From Brenneria izadpanahii (lineage in GTDB: Bacteria > Pseudomonadota > Gammaproteobacteria > Enterobacterales > Enterobacteriaceae): DNA of 64,000 nucleotides. Of this stretch, positions 1 to 10,900 are shown one piece after another. The notes beneath the pieces are model-generated. The model saw only the letters and a list, made by a program, of their open reading frames with translations, ran no database searches and was not told the DNA's origin. The stretch covers positions 3,968,001 through 4,032,000 of the forward strand of contig NZ_CP050854.1 of the NCBI RefSeq assembly GCF_017569925.1, read 5' to 3'. Numbering within the stretch: position 1 is the stretch's first letter; each line of letters opens with the position of its first letter. Position numbers and translations under genes: made by a program.

Positions 1-330
1 GTTAGGAACAGACGGCGCCGTAGTCGTAGGCGTGGGAGCCTGTTTATCCATCAGGCGCAGCACCCAGTCCAGCCGCTGCGCCTGGGCCAGAACATCGTGT
101 AACTGCTGACGGTCGAATCCGTGCTCGCTTACCATCTTATCGACGAAGCGCGTCGTCGCCGGATTGAAAGCGAAATCGCCGCTCAGCAGATGACCGCTAT
201 GCGCAGGCTCCAGCAAAAAGCCGCCTTTAAAAGGATTGCCTTTAGGCGCTTCAGGTGGCGGCGGCGTCGGTTTACTGCTACAGGCGGAGAGAAACACAAC
301 CAGTGGAAGAAGAGTGGCCAAATGACGCAT
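1..330 (-). CDS. mltB: MltB, membrane-bound lytic murein transglycosylase B (5' part only)
   Basis: Translation from position 330 leftwards gives a lipoprotein signal with lipobox LSAC, followed by CSSKP, a proline-rich linker, GGFLLEP and the blocks GFDRQQL and LRLMDKQAPT. These match the start of E. coli MltB (CSSKP, GGFLLEP, HGFDRQQL, LRLMDNQAPT). The catalytic domain lies outside the window. Family knowledge: MltB is an outer-membrane lipoprotein that cleaves the MurNAc-GlcNAc bond of peptidoglycan, forming 1,6-anhydro-muropeptides. An in-frame ATG near 381 would add 17 residues before the signal; the start at 330 places the hydrophobic stretch as in E. coli and is preferred. In many enterobacteria mltB is followed by pncC and recA, which would lie to the left of the window. 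Confidence 0.88.
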   Translation of the reverse strand, partial: MRHLATLLPLVVFLSACSSKPTPPPPEAPKGNPFKGGFLLEPAHSGHLLSGDFAFNPATTRFVDKMVSEHGFDRQQLHDVLAQAQRLDWVLRLMDKQAPTPTTTAPSVPN

Positions 331-445
331 CAGATGTCCGTGTAACCGAGTCAGGGAAAAGTAACCGCAATGGTAAATCATTGCCCGATACGAAAAAACT
401 GAAATATGCGCCCCGGACCGTTTAAAATCGAAGCGCACCAGATTG

Positions 446-787
446 TCAGTTTTTCTTAACAAACTCAGATTTCAGCTTCATCGCGCCGAAACCATCAATT
501 TTACAGTCAATATTATGATCGCCTTCGACAAGGCGAATACCTTTAACGCGCGTACCGATCTTCAGCGTTGATGAACTTCCCTTAACTTTCAAATCCTTAA
601 CTACCGTTACGGAGTCACCATCCGCCAGCAGATTACCATTGGCGTCTCTGACGACCAGTCCTTCTTCTTCGGCCGCCGGATCAGCGTTCATTGCCCATAC
701 ATGCCCACACTCCGGGCAGTTCAATAATTCATTGTCCTGCCAGGTATATTCAGAATTGCATTTAGGACAATTAGGTAGCTGTTGCAT
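446..787 (-). CDS. yjdM: PhnA/YjdM family zinc-ribbon protein
   Basis: The 113-residue product starts with a zinc ribbon, CPKC near residue 8 and CPECGH near residue 24, followed by the small C-terminal barrel typical of the PhnA family ([39 protein letters not shown]). Length and both domains match E. coli YjdM (111 residues). Despite the name PhnA, a role in phosphonate use is not established for this family and the function is unknown. The gene stands alone on the minus strand between mltB and a DUF421 gene. An AT-rich stretch lies upstream at 788-860. Nothing in it suggests recent transfer. Confidence 0.9.
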   Translation of the reverse strand: MQQLPNCPKCNSEYTWQDNELLNCPECGHVWAMNADPAAEEEGLVVRDANGNLLADGDSVTVVKDLKVKGSSSTLKIGTRVKGIRLVEGDHNIDCKIDGFGAMKLKSEFVKKN

Positions 788-917
788 GATAAAATTCCCG
801 AAAATTTAAAAAATTAGATAAAAAGCCAATAAAATCAAAGATGGTGTTACCAGCTATGTATATTTTAACTTTTTATTCGCCCGGAGAGTAGCCATCTCTT
901 AGGCCGGCGCGGTTGAA

Positions 918-1568
918 TCACTTCACAATTTTCCCGTCCTGCAGGATAAACATGACCTTCCCATTCCAAAACTCGGCGATAAAGACATCCTCTTCCTCAA
1001 GGGCATGCCGCTCCAGCTCACCTTTCAGCCAATCTTCATCTTTTTCTATTTGCTCCAGCTCGTCATGTCTGATCTTGCCGTCCTTCATAATAATGACCGA
1101 GGGCATCTTGGCGTCATCGCAAACCACGGTGAGTTGACCGCTGGGTTCTATTTGAGCGTAGGTTACCTGCTGAAAAGAGTTGATCCCCTGGGAATGAAGT
1201 TGAGAGGCGACATTCAGGATATCGATCTTATTTTTCTTGCGCAGAATATTATCCATCAGGAATCTTCCTTTCTTAACGATAGGAAGCGGATTGCCGATAG
1301 CGATGGAGCGAAACAGACTAACGTGCTTGGTGATGGCATTCAGCAACGAGATCAATCCGACGCCGATAAATAGCACGATAATATATTGTTGCAGAGGAAT
1401 ACTGTCGCTGTAGATTACCCCGCCGATGATGCCCCCAAGAACAAAGTTGCCAATAAAATCAACCGGCGTCATTTGAGACAGTTGCGTTTTTCCTGACAGA
1501 TTGAGATGCATTATCACAATGCAGAACCCAATGACGAATTTTATTAGTACAAAACTGTAATATTCCAT
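918..1568 (-). CDS. DUF421 (YetF/YdfR-type) membrane protein
   Basis: The 216-residue product has three predicted membrane segments at about residues 6-24, 36-54 and 60-79, followed by a soluble C-terminal domain. That domain carries the pattern NGKVMFILQDGKIVK at its end and the segment LNVASQLHSQGI near residue 118, as in the DUF421/YetF family. The function of the family is unresolved, although Bacillus members have been linked to envelope or spore traits. The gene is monocistronic, with about 130 bp to the yjdM gene downstream and about 280 bp to the end of the effector gene upstream. It marks the left edge of the accessory region. The family call is fairly sure; the role is unknown. Confidence 0.78.
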   Translation of the reverse strand: MEYYSFVLIKFVIGFCIVIMHLNLSGKTQLSQMTPVDFIGNFVLGGIIGGVIYSDSIPLQQYIIVLFIGVGLISLLNAITKHVSLFRSIAIGNPLPIVKKGRFLMDNILRKKNKIDILNVASQLHSQGINSFQQVTYAQIEPSGQLTVVCDDAKMPSVIIMKDGKIRHDELEQIEKDEDWLKGELERHALEEEDVFIAEFWNGKVMFILQDGKIVK

Positions 1569-1731
1569 ATATTTTCTAACCCGCGTATTACGCTATTTCA
1601 AATAAATTACCGGCCCTAAAGCAAAAGCAAAGCGCCACAAAAATAAACCAGCCAAGAAAGAGGCCGTTACTTATTGTGTTTGCATTAACCCATTACTTAT
1701 CAATGTGTCACAACACTAATTTATATAGATG

Positions 1732-1757
1732 AAAATCGGCGTCCATGCCGATTTTTT
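1732..1757. terminator. Hairpin terminator between dspE paralog 2 and the DUF421 gene
   Basis: The arms AAAATCGGC and GCCGATTTT surround a six-base loop. The T run is six bases on the plus strand and four on the minus strand. The hairpin lies about 95 bp past the stop of the minus-strand dspE-like gene, so it is most likely that gene's terminator, although its T run is better for plus-strand transcription. Confidence 0.55.
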
Positions 1758-1851
1758 ACGTAAAATAGACGGAATTAATTAAATCGTGGTTAAACATACA
1801 TGCATTTCAAACCAATTCGTCATTGCGCGGATTCGTTGTTAAGTAAATATA

Positions 1852-4800
1852 TTAACTTTTCATTTCCATACCTTCGCTTTTCAGCTGGTGCATCGCGGTG
1901 GCCACGCCGGCGCCGGCTTTGGCAATATCGCCCTCCAACACAAATCCGATCGGCGTATCCTGATCTCTGCCATATTTCAGGCCGATCGTACCGGTGTTTT
2001 TGGTCATGGATACGGTGGCGCTGCTGTTCCCGCCTAAGATCAACGTGGGCGTATTCAATCCCTCTTTTTTACTCAGCGTCTGGTAAAACATAATGCTGCC
2101 CAGCCGCAAATTAGTTCTATCGCCGAACAACCGGACGATATCCTGCCGATCCAGCTTTTTATCATGTATCCCATCAAGTACCCGCTGTTTCAGATCCTCC
2201 TTTAATTCCAGCTTAACTATCATCAGTATGGGCGCGTCCTTCCTCAGTTTATCCAGAACCGATTTCACTTCCGGCGTAGAGTCCATCAGCGTTTTTATAC
2301 GTTTGGCATTATCCGGCGCCAGGGCGGAATCCAACTGCCGATGCAGATAGTGAGATACCCCTTCGCGCTTGAGACTCGGCACCCAGTTGTAATACGACCT
2401 TAGTCTTGCGTTCGACAATATTTCCTCGCCATGAAGCGCGGCATGGTGCTCAAACAACGAGGCCTTGATTTTATTGACCGCTTCATAGCGTTCGTCGCTG
2501 TTAATCTCCTGCCCGCTGAAATGCTTATGTAAAATGGTCAGTTTCTCCCCGATATCCGACACATCCTTCAACGCGGCTAAAACCTGACGGCTGGTATTGT
2601 CTTTAAAATGCTTGCCCAACGATTTGACGAGATCGTCTACGTTATCCTCAGTCAACGGCTCGGCGTTTTTCATGGTGACATCCACGCGCTTATGGGCGTT
2701 TTTGTCCACGCTGGCGCTGACGGACGCAGAAACCGCGCTAAAGAACGGCAACGTTTCCGGCGGATTATCGCTGGTGGCGCGCATAATGCCTGCGCTGGCG
2801 GAAACATGCGCATCCACGTTGGCCTGATTGAAAAATCGCACCTTGCTGTCTCTATGACTGATGGTTGTCAAGGCGCTCCCCTCTTCAACAGCGCGCTCGC
2901 GGTTAACCGACATCAGCTTCGCCCCGCCGCCCACGCCCACGGCCAAACGCGCCACTGCCGATGTCGGCGCGGCGCCGGTATCGGTGAGATTAACGCCGGC
3001 GCGCGCCTCCAGCGCACCGTTGACATCCAGACTGAAACCGAGCTTGTTCCCTTCCATCACCCGATGCCGAACCCCTTTGGTCATCACATCCACCGGGTTC
3101 AACGTCCCCTGGGTTAATCCTTTGATAAAATCCGGTAATTCGTCATTCGTTAAGTAAAAATAGAGGCCGCTTTTCGGTCCGCCGGTCACGGTTCCGCTTA
3201 CGGTTCCGCTGGCCCGCAGATCCGGCAAGAGATCGCGTTCTTTATTAATCGCGACGGCGCGCGCTTTTTCCTTGAGGTTATCCGGCAACAGTTCCGGTAT
3301 CAGATTAAAACCGGTGGCGACGGAAAGGCTGCCGGTAGCGTTGCCCTTTTTGTCGAACTCGACCAAAAAATCGTTGCCGACACGCGTCAGGCTGAGTGCG
3401 TAAGTTCGGTTAAATCCCACGCTGGCGCCCGGTATTAGCGGAATCGGCAGCGATTTCGGCGATAAGATATAGGATGAAGAGGCCGCCGCGCCGTAATGGC
3501 GCTCAAAAGTAATAAACTCCTCTTCTTCCAGCGACTGTAATGTATCGACAAGTTTCGACTCCAGCTGCGTCTGGCTTTCCGCCTCCAGCACGGTGCGCGA
3601 CGTCATATTGATCCCGTGGTTTTCTTTACGGAACGCGTTCAAAAACGCTTTAACGGTATCATAATCGGCCTCCAGCGCCCGATCGCTGACAAATCCCATA
3701 TCCGTAAATTGCTTGACCGGATTATCGCCGTACTGGTGATTTCGCAACTGCGAAAGTTCCTGTTGCAGCTGCTTTATCTGCCCCTCATCAGGCGATCTTT
3801 CCGACAGCAGCTCCGCCTTGCGCACCAGCTGATGCAGATCTTTCAGCGTCAAGGTATCCAGAATCAAGCGGGATTTAAGCAACGAACCGCGATCGTTGGG
3901 ATCGCGCTGGCGCGCCATATCCGTTTTCTGGTGGCTGATGTCGGCCTGCTTGTCGACAAAGCCGGCCAGTAGCTTTTCGACTTTGCTTTCCCTGGCTACC
4001 GGAACGCTCCGCCAGACATCCAGCAGCATGCGAATGAGATCGTGCCCGGAACGATGCGGATTCAGGGATTGCGCCACCGGTTTCAGTATGGAAGGTTTGA
4101 ATTTGTCGTTCAGTTCGCCGTTCTGCGTGACGACTTCTTGTTGCCGCCCCAAACGGATAACGCTATGCAGCGCGCTATCTTCCAGCTCATGACGGAAATG
4201 TTGTAGCTGCGCGACCACGTTTTCTCCCCGTTCGCCCAGATCCAGTTTTTCCAACCGCAGCTGCAAATCTTCCCCGGCATTCACGTCATCGGGCGATACG
4301 GCGATAGCGGACTTATGGATGTTTCCGGCTTCCAGCTGTTTAAATAAAGCGCTTTGCATCTGGTACAACGGTTTGAGTCCGTCACGTCCTTGCCACTGGT
4401 GCTGAACGGCGTAAGCCAGATTTTTAAGCGGCCTGGGCGCCGCCATTGAGGGGGAGAACATATGAGCGCTGAGACGCTCGGAAAATTTGCTCTTTATCTT
4501 TTTACTTTCTTCGCCGGTGAAACCGCCCAGACTCACCGCGCCCTGTACCGTAACGCCGGTTTTGGGTATGCGGTGACGCTTCATCGCTTTCCCTAACCGC
4601 TCAAATACGGTTTGTTTCAACAGCTCTTCCGACGACGACGTTTTCGCCGGCTCGATGTTGTGCATCGGACGCCAGCCATCGCCATCGCGCTGATAGCTGT
4701 CCATATCCCGCGTAACCACGAGATTGCCGGCGGCGTCATTCTGAATATGGCTAATATGACCGGCGCTTTCGTCCGGTAACGGCAGCGTCTGCCAGACGGC

Positions 4801-7344
4801 GTTGGTCTGTACGCCGGGGGGCTGCTGCCACTGCGCTTTCGCCAGGGTAAAGACCTCGCCCTGGTTCGTTAAGGCGTACAAATTCTGACCGCGGTCGAGC
4901 ACGATGTCCTTAACCTCGCCGCGGATGCCGGTTTTCGGCAACGTTTGCGCCGGGTGCAGCGACAGCCTGGAATCCGGTTTGGCCTGGTGAAAGCGAATGT
5001 CGCCTTTGTCCGATACGACCAGAAACTTATAAGGATTAATAACCGCCATTGCCGTAGCGTTATCGGGCTTGGCGTCCGGCAACAGTCCGCCGCCGGAAGA
5101 GGGTTTATTGCGCACATGCGCAAGCGAGAAAACATTATCCCGCCCTTGTCTGAAACCGCCGCTGTTCACGCTGATGCTGACTTTTCTGACTTCGCCGTCT
5201 TTCAGCACGTAGGCCTGACCGTCCAGGCCTTTCTTTAACTGGCCGCACCCGCCTTCCGCTTTGGCCCAGGATTGGGTCAGTTTATCGAGATAATACAGCG
5301 CCCCCTCTTGCTGCGTCAGCTTGCCCAGGTGCTTCAAATCTACGGTTTCCAGCTCGGTGGGATGGATGTGCGTCAAACCTAACTGGTTATCGCACACCAG
5401 CGCGTCGCTCAGGTTCCAGCCGGGGCGGAAACGGCCCTCTTCGCCCAGCGGACAAACGTGCGTTTGCTTGAGCGGGTCTTTTACCAACGCGTTCAGCCTG
5501 CCGTGCTCATCGCTGGAAAAGCCTTCGATCTGATAGTCTTTTGAAAAAGCCCGCTCCAGTTCCGGTTGCGGCGCCGGCTTCAGCGCCGCTTCCCGTTGGC
5601 CGGGGCGCGGATAGTCCCCGACAAACAGTTTGCCGTCGCTATCGGTAACATAGAATTGGTCATCCGCCATGCCGAGGGTTTGCGCTTCAAGATGTTCGCT
5701 GCCGCGTTCAAGCGCCAATGCCGAATTAGCCAGCGCCAGCGTCACCGTCTCACGCTGGCGCGCCGCGTCCAGCGACGGCATAAAATGCATCCTGGCGTTT
5801 TCACCGCTATCCGTCAGCACCGCCGCCTGACCGCGCTTATTCACCGCAAAGGCGGCGATATCATCGTCAAACGATGCGGAACGCACGCTGTCCGTCAAAT
5901 TGGTCAGCGTGCGTTTATCCTGTACCGCATAGAGTTTATTATCCGCCTGCGCCGACAGCTTGCTGAAAGAAATATCGCTTTTCTTTTGCCATACCTCCAG
6001 CGTTTCGTCCAACGCATAGAGTTTTCCGTCGTGCAGGCGAACCTGCTCTTCCGACCGATCCGCAGGCGTGGCCGGCTGACGGTAGATGCCGGTCAGCAGC
6101 GACTCATGCAGCCGCCCCGGCAATGGCAGCGTCGCTAGCGTCTCGCCGCCGGTATGATGTTTATCACTCATCCGCACGCTGGCGTTTTCGCCATCCGCCG
6201 CCACGTGCAGGCTATAGGCGGACTTCCCTTTCGCCGCCTGTTCCAGCATTTTTTTCTCCGCGCAACACTCGCTGGAATGTAGGGCGATGCTGGCGTGCGC
6301 CGAACTTTTCAGCGCGAACAGTTTGCCCTCGTCCCCCAGCAGCAGATGACGCCGTTCGCCGCCGTCCGTCTCATAGGTCGTGTGGGCAAGAAACCGCTGG
6401 CTGTCTTTTCCTAACGTTTCGTCCAGCAGCGTCCGCAGCGCGGGGGAAACCGTTTCATCCGCCTGAAGGCGGCCTTTCCCGTCCAGCTTCAGATTCAGCC
6501 CCGGCGAGGAGGAACCTTCGCCTGGCGGCCGCCGCGCCGCGCTAAGCTGACCGAACGGTTCCGCCTGCGCGACGTCATCGTTAAACTGCGCGCCGTCGGA
6601 CTCTGGGGCGGACTCCGGCGACACGCCGTAAAACTCCACCGGATCAAATACTTTCCCCGGCTTGCCCGCCTGACGCTCCATCATTTCACGATACAGGCGC
6701 TCCGCAACGCCATCATCGTCAAACGACGCATCGTCAGCCATTTCCGGCGGCGGCAAATCGAACGTCTCGGCGGACATATAGCCAGACGACGACGGCGACA
6801 ACAGCGGCGTATGGTAGTGGGAGGAAATGGAATCCGCATTGCTGCTTTCCGCCGCATAGGCGTGCGATGCGATCTTGCCGAGAATGTTTTGCCGCACCTG
6901 ATTGAAGTTTTGCTGATAGCGCCGCGCTTCCTCTTTGGTCGGGCGCTCCGCATACTCGCGCAGTAAATCCGTCGGCCGCTCGGCCAGCATTTTATCCAGC
7001 AAGCTATCGCCGCCCGGCTTCCGCGCGCCTTCCGCCCTGGCTGGCTGTTCCGGCGCCGCGGATTTTTTCCTGAAGAACGGCAAACTATGCAGCAGGCCGT
7101 CCAGCTTGCCGCCGCGGCCCCGTTGACGCGCCGGCATGTCATCCTCAACGGAAGAGCGCGCCTGACGAACATCGGTTCGGCTGGCGTGACGTTTTCCCTC
7201 TTCAATCAGGGAGCCCGCCGCGGCCTTCGCTGAATGCTGAGTTGCCTTTTGCTGTAGTTTCGCCTTACCTGCGCCCTCCATCCCTACCGCGTTTTGCGCA
7301 ATAGTTTGCTGCGCAGAGGTAATCCGCCCCCTGTTGTTGAGCAT
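1852..7344 (-). CDS. dspE: AvrE/DspE-family type III effector, paralog 2
   Basis: The 1830-residue product belongs to the AvrE/DspA/E/WtsE superfamily of very large effectors, close in length to E. amylovora DspA/E. The N-terminus (about 1-280) is polar and probably disordered. The middle (about 300-900) has the repeated short-strand texture of the family's beta-propeller, and the C-terminal half carries the conserved alpha/beta region. A WxxxE motif begins at W693. The C-terminus reads LKSEGMEMKS, fitting the LKxxGxE signal of the family. Family knowledge: AvrE proteins enter plant cells, act at membranes, form water- and solute-permeable channels and promote water-soaking. A strong ribosome site (GGGGAGG) precedes the ATG at 7344. 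Large blocks align with the gene at 7997-13696, so the two are paralogs. No good hrp box lies directly upstream; expression may depend on read-through from dspF 200 bp away. Confidence 0.93.
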   Translation of the reverse strand: MLNNRGRITSAQQTIAQNAVGMEGAGKAKLQQKATQHSAKAAAGSLIEEGKRHASRTDVRQARSSVEDDMPARQRGRGGKLDGLLHSLPFFRKKSAAPEQPARAEGARKPGGDSLLDKMLAERPTDLLREYAERPTKEEARRYQQNFNQVRQNILGKIASHAYAAESSNADSISSHYHTPLLSPSSSGYMSAETFDLPPPEMADDASFDDDGVAERLYREMMERQAGKPGKVFDPVEFYGVSPESAPESDGAQFNDDVAQAEPFGQLSAARRPPGEGSSSPGLNLKLDGKGRLQADETVSPALRTLLDETLGKDSQRFLAHTTYETDGGERRHLLLGDEGKLFALKSSAHASIALHSSECCAEKKMLEQAAKGKSAYSLHVAADGENASVRMSDKHHTGGETLATLPLPGRLHESLLTGIYRQPATPADRSEEQVRLHDGKLYALDETLEVWQKKSDISFSKLSAQADNKLYAVQDKRTLTNLTDSVRSASFDDDIAAFAVNKRGQAAVLTDSGENARMHFMPSLDAARQRETVTLALANSALALERGSEHLEAQTLGMADDQFYVTDSDGKLFVGDYPRPGQREAALKPAPQPELERAFSKDYQIEGFSSDEHGRLNALVKDPLKQTHVCPLGEEGRFRPGWNLSDALVCDNQLGLTHIHPTELETVDLKHLGKLTQQEGALYYLDKLTQSWAKAEGGCGQLKKGLDGQAYVLKDGEVRKVSISVNSGGFRQGRDNVFSLAHVRNKPSSGGGLLPDAKPDNATAMAVINPYKFLVVSDKGDIRFHQAKPDSRLSLHPAQTLPKTGIRGEVKDIVLDRGQNLYALTNQGEVFTLAKAQWQQPPGVQTNAVWQTLPLPDESAGHISHIQNDAAGNLVVTRDMDSYQRDGDGWRPMHNIEPAKTSSSEELLKQTVFERLGKAMKRHRIPKTGVTVQGAVSLGGFTGEESKKIKSKFSERLSAHMFSPSMAAPRPLKNLAYAVQHQWQGRDGLKPLYQMQSALFKQLEAGNIHKSAIAVSPDDVNAGEDLQLRLEKLDLGERGENVVAQLQHFRHELEDSALHSVIRLGRQQEVVTQNGELNDKFKPSILKPVAQSLNPHRSGHDLIRMLLDVWRSVPVARESKVEKLLAGFVDKQADISHQKTDMARQRDPNDRGSLLKSRLILDTLTLKDLHQLVRKAELLSERSPDEGQIKQLQQELSQLRNHQYGDNPVKQFTDMGFVSDRALEADYDTVKAFLNAFRKENHGINMTSRTVLEAESQTQLESKLVDTLQSLEEEEFITFERHYGAAASSSYILSPKSLPIPLIPGASVGFNRTYALSLTRVGNDFLVEFDKKGNATGSLSVATGFNLIPELLPDNLKEKARAVAINKERDLLPDLRASGTVSGTVTGGPKSGLYFYLTNDELPDFIKGLTQGTLNPVDVMTKGVRHRVMEGNKLGFSLDVNGALEARAGVNLTDTGAAPTSAVARLAVGVGGGAKLMSVNRERAVEEGSALTTISHRDSKVRFFNQANVDAHVSASAGIMRATSDNPPETLPFFSAVSASVSASVDKNAHKRVDVTMKNAEPLTEDNVDDLVKSLGKHFKDNTSRQVLAALKDVSDIGEKLTILHKHFSGQEINSDERYEAVNKIKASLFEHHAALHGEEILSNARLRSYYNWVPSLKREGVSHYLHRQLDSALAPDNAKRIKTLMDSTPEVKSVLDKLRKDAPILMIVKLELKEDLKQRVLDGIHDKKLDRQDIVRLFGDRTNLRLGSIMFYQTLSKKEGLNTPTLILGGNSSATVSMTKNTGTIGLKYGRDQDTPIGFVLEGDIAKAGAGVATAMHQLKSEGMEMKS

Positions 7345-7544
7345 CGCCTCCCCCTATTTTCATTTTTGCAATAACAATTTATTTTTTAAGGAATAAATAT
7401 TGTTTTTTATCAAATAGGGTAAGCGCTGTTCCTGTGGCGAAAACATCGATCGTTCTCGTCATGCCGACGCCGCCAGCCGCTGGAATCGCGGTTAGCGCCC
7501 AACCACTATCCTTCAGCCGTTTCTGACGTAATCGACTTGCGCCC

Positions 7545-7967
7545 TCACGCGGCGGCTATCCGCGTGAGCGCATCGCGTAAAAACGCGCCCACTTCGTCAA
7601 CCTGTCGTATAAAGCCCTCAACCAGCGCGGTAAATGCCTGCTCATTCAGCGTATTGACGGTATGTTGCGTACACAGGCGGAGCGTCTGGTACTCATCCAT
7701 CGCCAACCAACAGCCGCGCATGGCGTTCATTTCGAAATTCAATTGCAGACAAAACCGCGAAATCCCTTCGGCGATCTCTTCCGGCAACACCGGTAGCTGG
7801 CAATGCAGCAGCAGGCTGTCGCTTTGCGCCGGCACTTCAATGATCGCCGCTTCGCCGCCGTTCTCGTCGCATAGCGCGCACACGCCGTCCCGCAGCGTCA
7901 GATCGGTCCGATAGCGTTGAGCAAGATGCTGCAACCAGCGCTCAACCTGTCGTTGATACTGTGTCAT
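7545..7967 (-). CDS. dspF: DspF-type class I type III secretion chaperone
   Basis: The 140-residue product has the size, mixed alpha/beta texture and acidic character of the DspF/DspB (CesT/Tir-like) chaperones. These keep DspE soluble and export-competent by binding its N-terminal region. Position supports the call: the ATG at 7967 lies 29 bp after the stop of the first dspE gene, with an AGGAAA ribosome site inside the gap, which is the standard dspEF operon layout. A second dspE-like gene follows 200 bp downstream without its own chaperone gene, so this one protein probably serves both effectors; that is inference. The family diverges strongly in sequence, and the call rests on size and context more than on motifs. 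Confidence 0.86.
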   Translation of the reverse strand: MTQYQRQVERWLQHLAQRYRTDLTLRDGVCALCDENGGEAAIIEVPAQSDSLLLHCQLPVLPEEIAEGISRFCLQLNFEMNAMRGCWLAMDEYQTLRLCTQHTVNTLNEQAFTALVEGFIRQVDEVGAFLRDALTRIAAA

Positions 7968-7996
7968 GTTCTCGTTTCCTTATTTCTGCCCGTGAA

Positions 7997-10900
7997 TTAA
8001 CTCTTCATTTCCATACCTTCGTTCTTCAACTGATACATAGCGTTAGCGAGGGTCGGATTCGCCTTGGCGATATCGCCGTCCAGCGTGAATCCGCGCGGGA
8101 CGCTCTGATCCTGCCCATATTTGAACGCGATCGTGCCGATGTTCTTCGACATGGAGACGCTGGCGCTGCTGCTACCGCCAAAGACCAGCGTCGGCGTATC
8201 AAACCCCTCTCTCTTTTTGGCGGTTTGATAGAATGCGATGTAACTCAAACGCAAGTTATTACGATCGTTAAACAGGTTGGCAATATCCTGATGTTCAACC
8301 TTCTTCTGTTGAATACCCTCAATAATTTTTTGTTTTAACGGTTCTTTTAATTCCAGTCCGATCGTTGCGTTAGTGCCGGGCAACTGTTTTATGCTTTCAA
8401 TGGCCCTGTTTAGCTCAGGCGTTGACGCCATGAGCGCTTTAAGGCGATCCGAGTTGGTGGGCGGCAACGAGGCGTCCAAAAATTTACGCACGGCATGGAT
8501 CATGCCGTTGTTATCCAGCCGCGACAGATTGTTATAGGTGGTGTTGAGCGTGATCCCCGCCGCCATCATGCCGCCGTCCTGGGCGATCTGGTGCTGAAAA
8601 AAGGCGGATTTAACGTTATTCAGCGCCTCATAACGTTCGTCGCTGTTGATCTCCTGACCGATGAAATGATTATTCAGAATGCGCAATTTTTCCCCGACAT
8701 CCTTCACGTCGGGCAGCGCCGCAAGTACCTGACGGCTGGCGCTGTCTTTAAAATGCTTACTGAGTTGAACGGTCAATTCGGTAACGTCATCGTCAATGAC
8801 AGGTTCCGCCCGCTTCATCGTCATATCGACCATTTTGTTGACCGAACTGTCTATGGTGAGATTCGCCGATGCCCCGGAGCCGACGAATATCGGAACAAGG
8901 TCATTCGGATCGTCGGCATTGCCGTCTTCAATGGGGAAAATCGCCCCCGCGTTGATACCGGCATGCGCATCCATGTCCACCCGGTTAAAGAAACGCACCC
9001 GGTTGTCGGTGTAGGTTCTGTTAATGGCATTCTCGCCTTCGGCTAACGTCCGTTCGCGGGTGGCGGACAGCACATTCAATCCGGCGCCGACGCCCAACGA
9101 CGCGCGCGTCAACGTTTCCGGGAACGGCGCTCTTGATTGCGACGTCGCCGGATCGACGATATTCGCGCCCAGGTTCACCGCGGCTCGCGCTTCCAGCGAG
9201 CTGCTGATATCCAGGCTAAAGCTGATTTTATCGCCGCTTCTCACCAGATGCTGCACGCCCTTTTGCATCAACTCCGCAGGGTTCAGCGTTCCCTGGGTCA
9301 GGCCTTTAACAAAATCAGGCAACTCCTCGTCCGTCAGCGTGAAGGCCAGCCCTTTTTGACTGCCTTTGGTTAACGCGCCGGCCATTGAACCGTTGATGCG
9401 CAAATCCGGCATCAGGTTGTAATGGTCGTTGATACTTATCGCGCTCACTTTTTCTTTGATGGATTTAGGCAGTAATTCCGGCAAGAGGTTAAAGCCGGTC
9501 GCCATGGAAACATTGCCGACCGTATCTCCCCGCCGGTTAAATTCGACATATAAACTGTTATCAAGGCGCGTCATGGTAAGCCCATACACGCGGTTAAACG
9601 TCATACCGCCGCCCGGCACGACGGGAAGCGGCGAATTCTTCAGCAAAAAGACATAGGCCGCGCTGGCGCCGCCGCCGTAGCTGCGCTCAAAGTTGATGAC
9701 GTCGCCTTCGCCCATGGATTTCAGCGTATCGACCAGCTTCGACTCCAGTTCAGCCTGATGCGAGGCGTCCAATACCGTTTTCGCCGTAACGTTTAAGCCG
9801 TGATTCTCTTTACGGAAAGCATTGAGAAACGCTTTTACCGCGTCATAGTCCGCCTCCAGCATGCTGTCGCCGGAAAATCCCATATCGGTGAATTGTTTAA
9901 TCGGGTTCTGGCCATACTGACCGTCGCGTAGCTGGGTAACTTCCTGCCGCAGTTGGCTAATCTGTTGCTCATCCGGCGCTTTACCGGACAACAGTTCCGC
10001 CTTGTCGACCAGTTGGTGGAGATCTTTGAGCGTCAGCGTATCCAGAACCAGGCGGGATTTGAGCAATGAATTTTGATCGTTGGGATCGCGCTGGCGTCCC
10101 AGCGCGATATCCGCTTTCTGATGACTGATGTTGACCTTTTTATCCACGAAGGCGGACAACAGCGTTTCGACCTTGCTGTCTTTCGCCGCCGGGGCCGAAC
10201 GCCAGGCGTCCAGCAAGGACTTACTGAGATCGCGGCCGGAACGGTTGGGGTTCAGAGACTGCGCGGCGTTTTTCAGCGGCGACGGCTTGAACCCTTCGTT
10301 CAGTTCGCCGTTGTCTTTCACAATGCCTTTATGCTGCCCCAGCCGGGTAACCGACAGCGTCGCGCTCTCTTCCAGTTCGGAACGAAAACGCTGCAACATC
10401 GAGATTAGTTCTGTCCCTTTCTCGCCTAAATCAAGGCGATCCAAACGGGTACGCAAATCCGCCACGGCCTCGGCATGAGCAGCGACCGGCGTAATCGCCA
10501 CCGCCGACTTGCGAATATTTCCCCCTTCCAACTGTTTGAGCAAGGCGCTCTGCATCTGATAGAGGGATTTTAAGCCTTCACGTCCCTGCCATTGGTGTTG
10601 AACGGCGTAGGCCAGATTCTTAACCGGCCTTGGCACGGACAGGGTCGGCGAAAATACGTGCGCGCTAAGACGCTCGGCGAACTTGCTTTTCACCGCGCCG
10701 CCTTCCGTGCCGGTAAAACCGCCTTTCATAATCGTACCCTGCGCCGTCAGCCCGGAACCCGGCAGACGCACGCGCTTATTCACGTTATTCAGACGGTTAT
10801 AAACGGTCTCCGACGAACGCGACTCTATCGGCGGCGGCTCCGCGTGGCGCACGGTATCCAATGAGTGCCAGCCGTTATCGGTTAACCGGTGATGAACGGC

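Noticed and set aside
7405..7432. GGAACA half-site upstream of dspE paralog 2 as a hrp box
   Set aside because: GATAAAA occupies the place of CCACNNA at the right distance, so the downstream half is missing.
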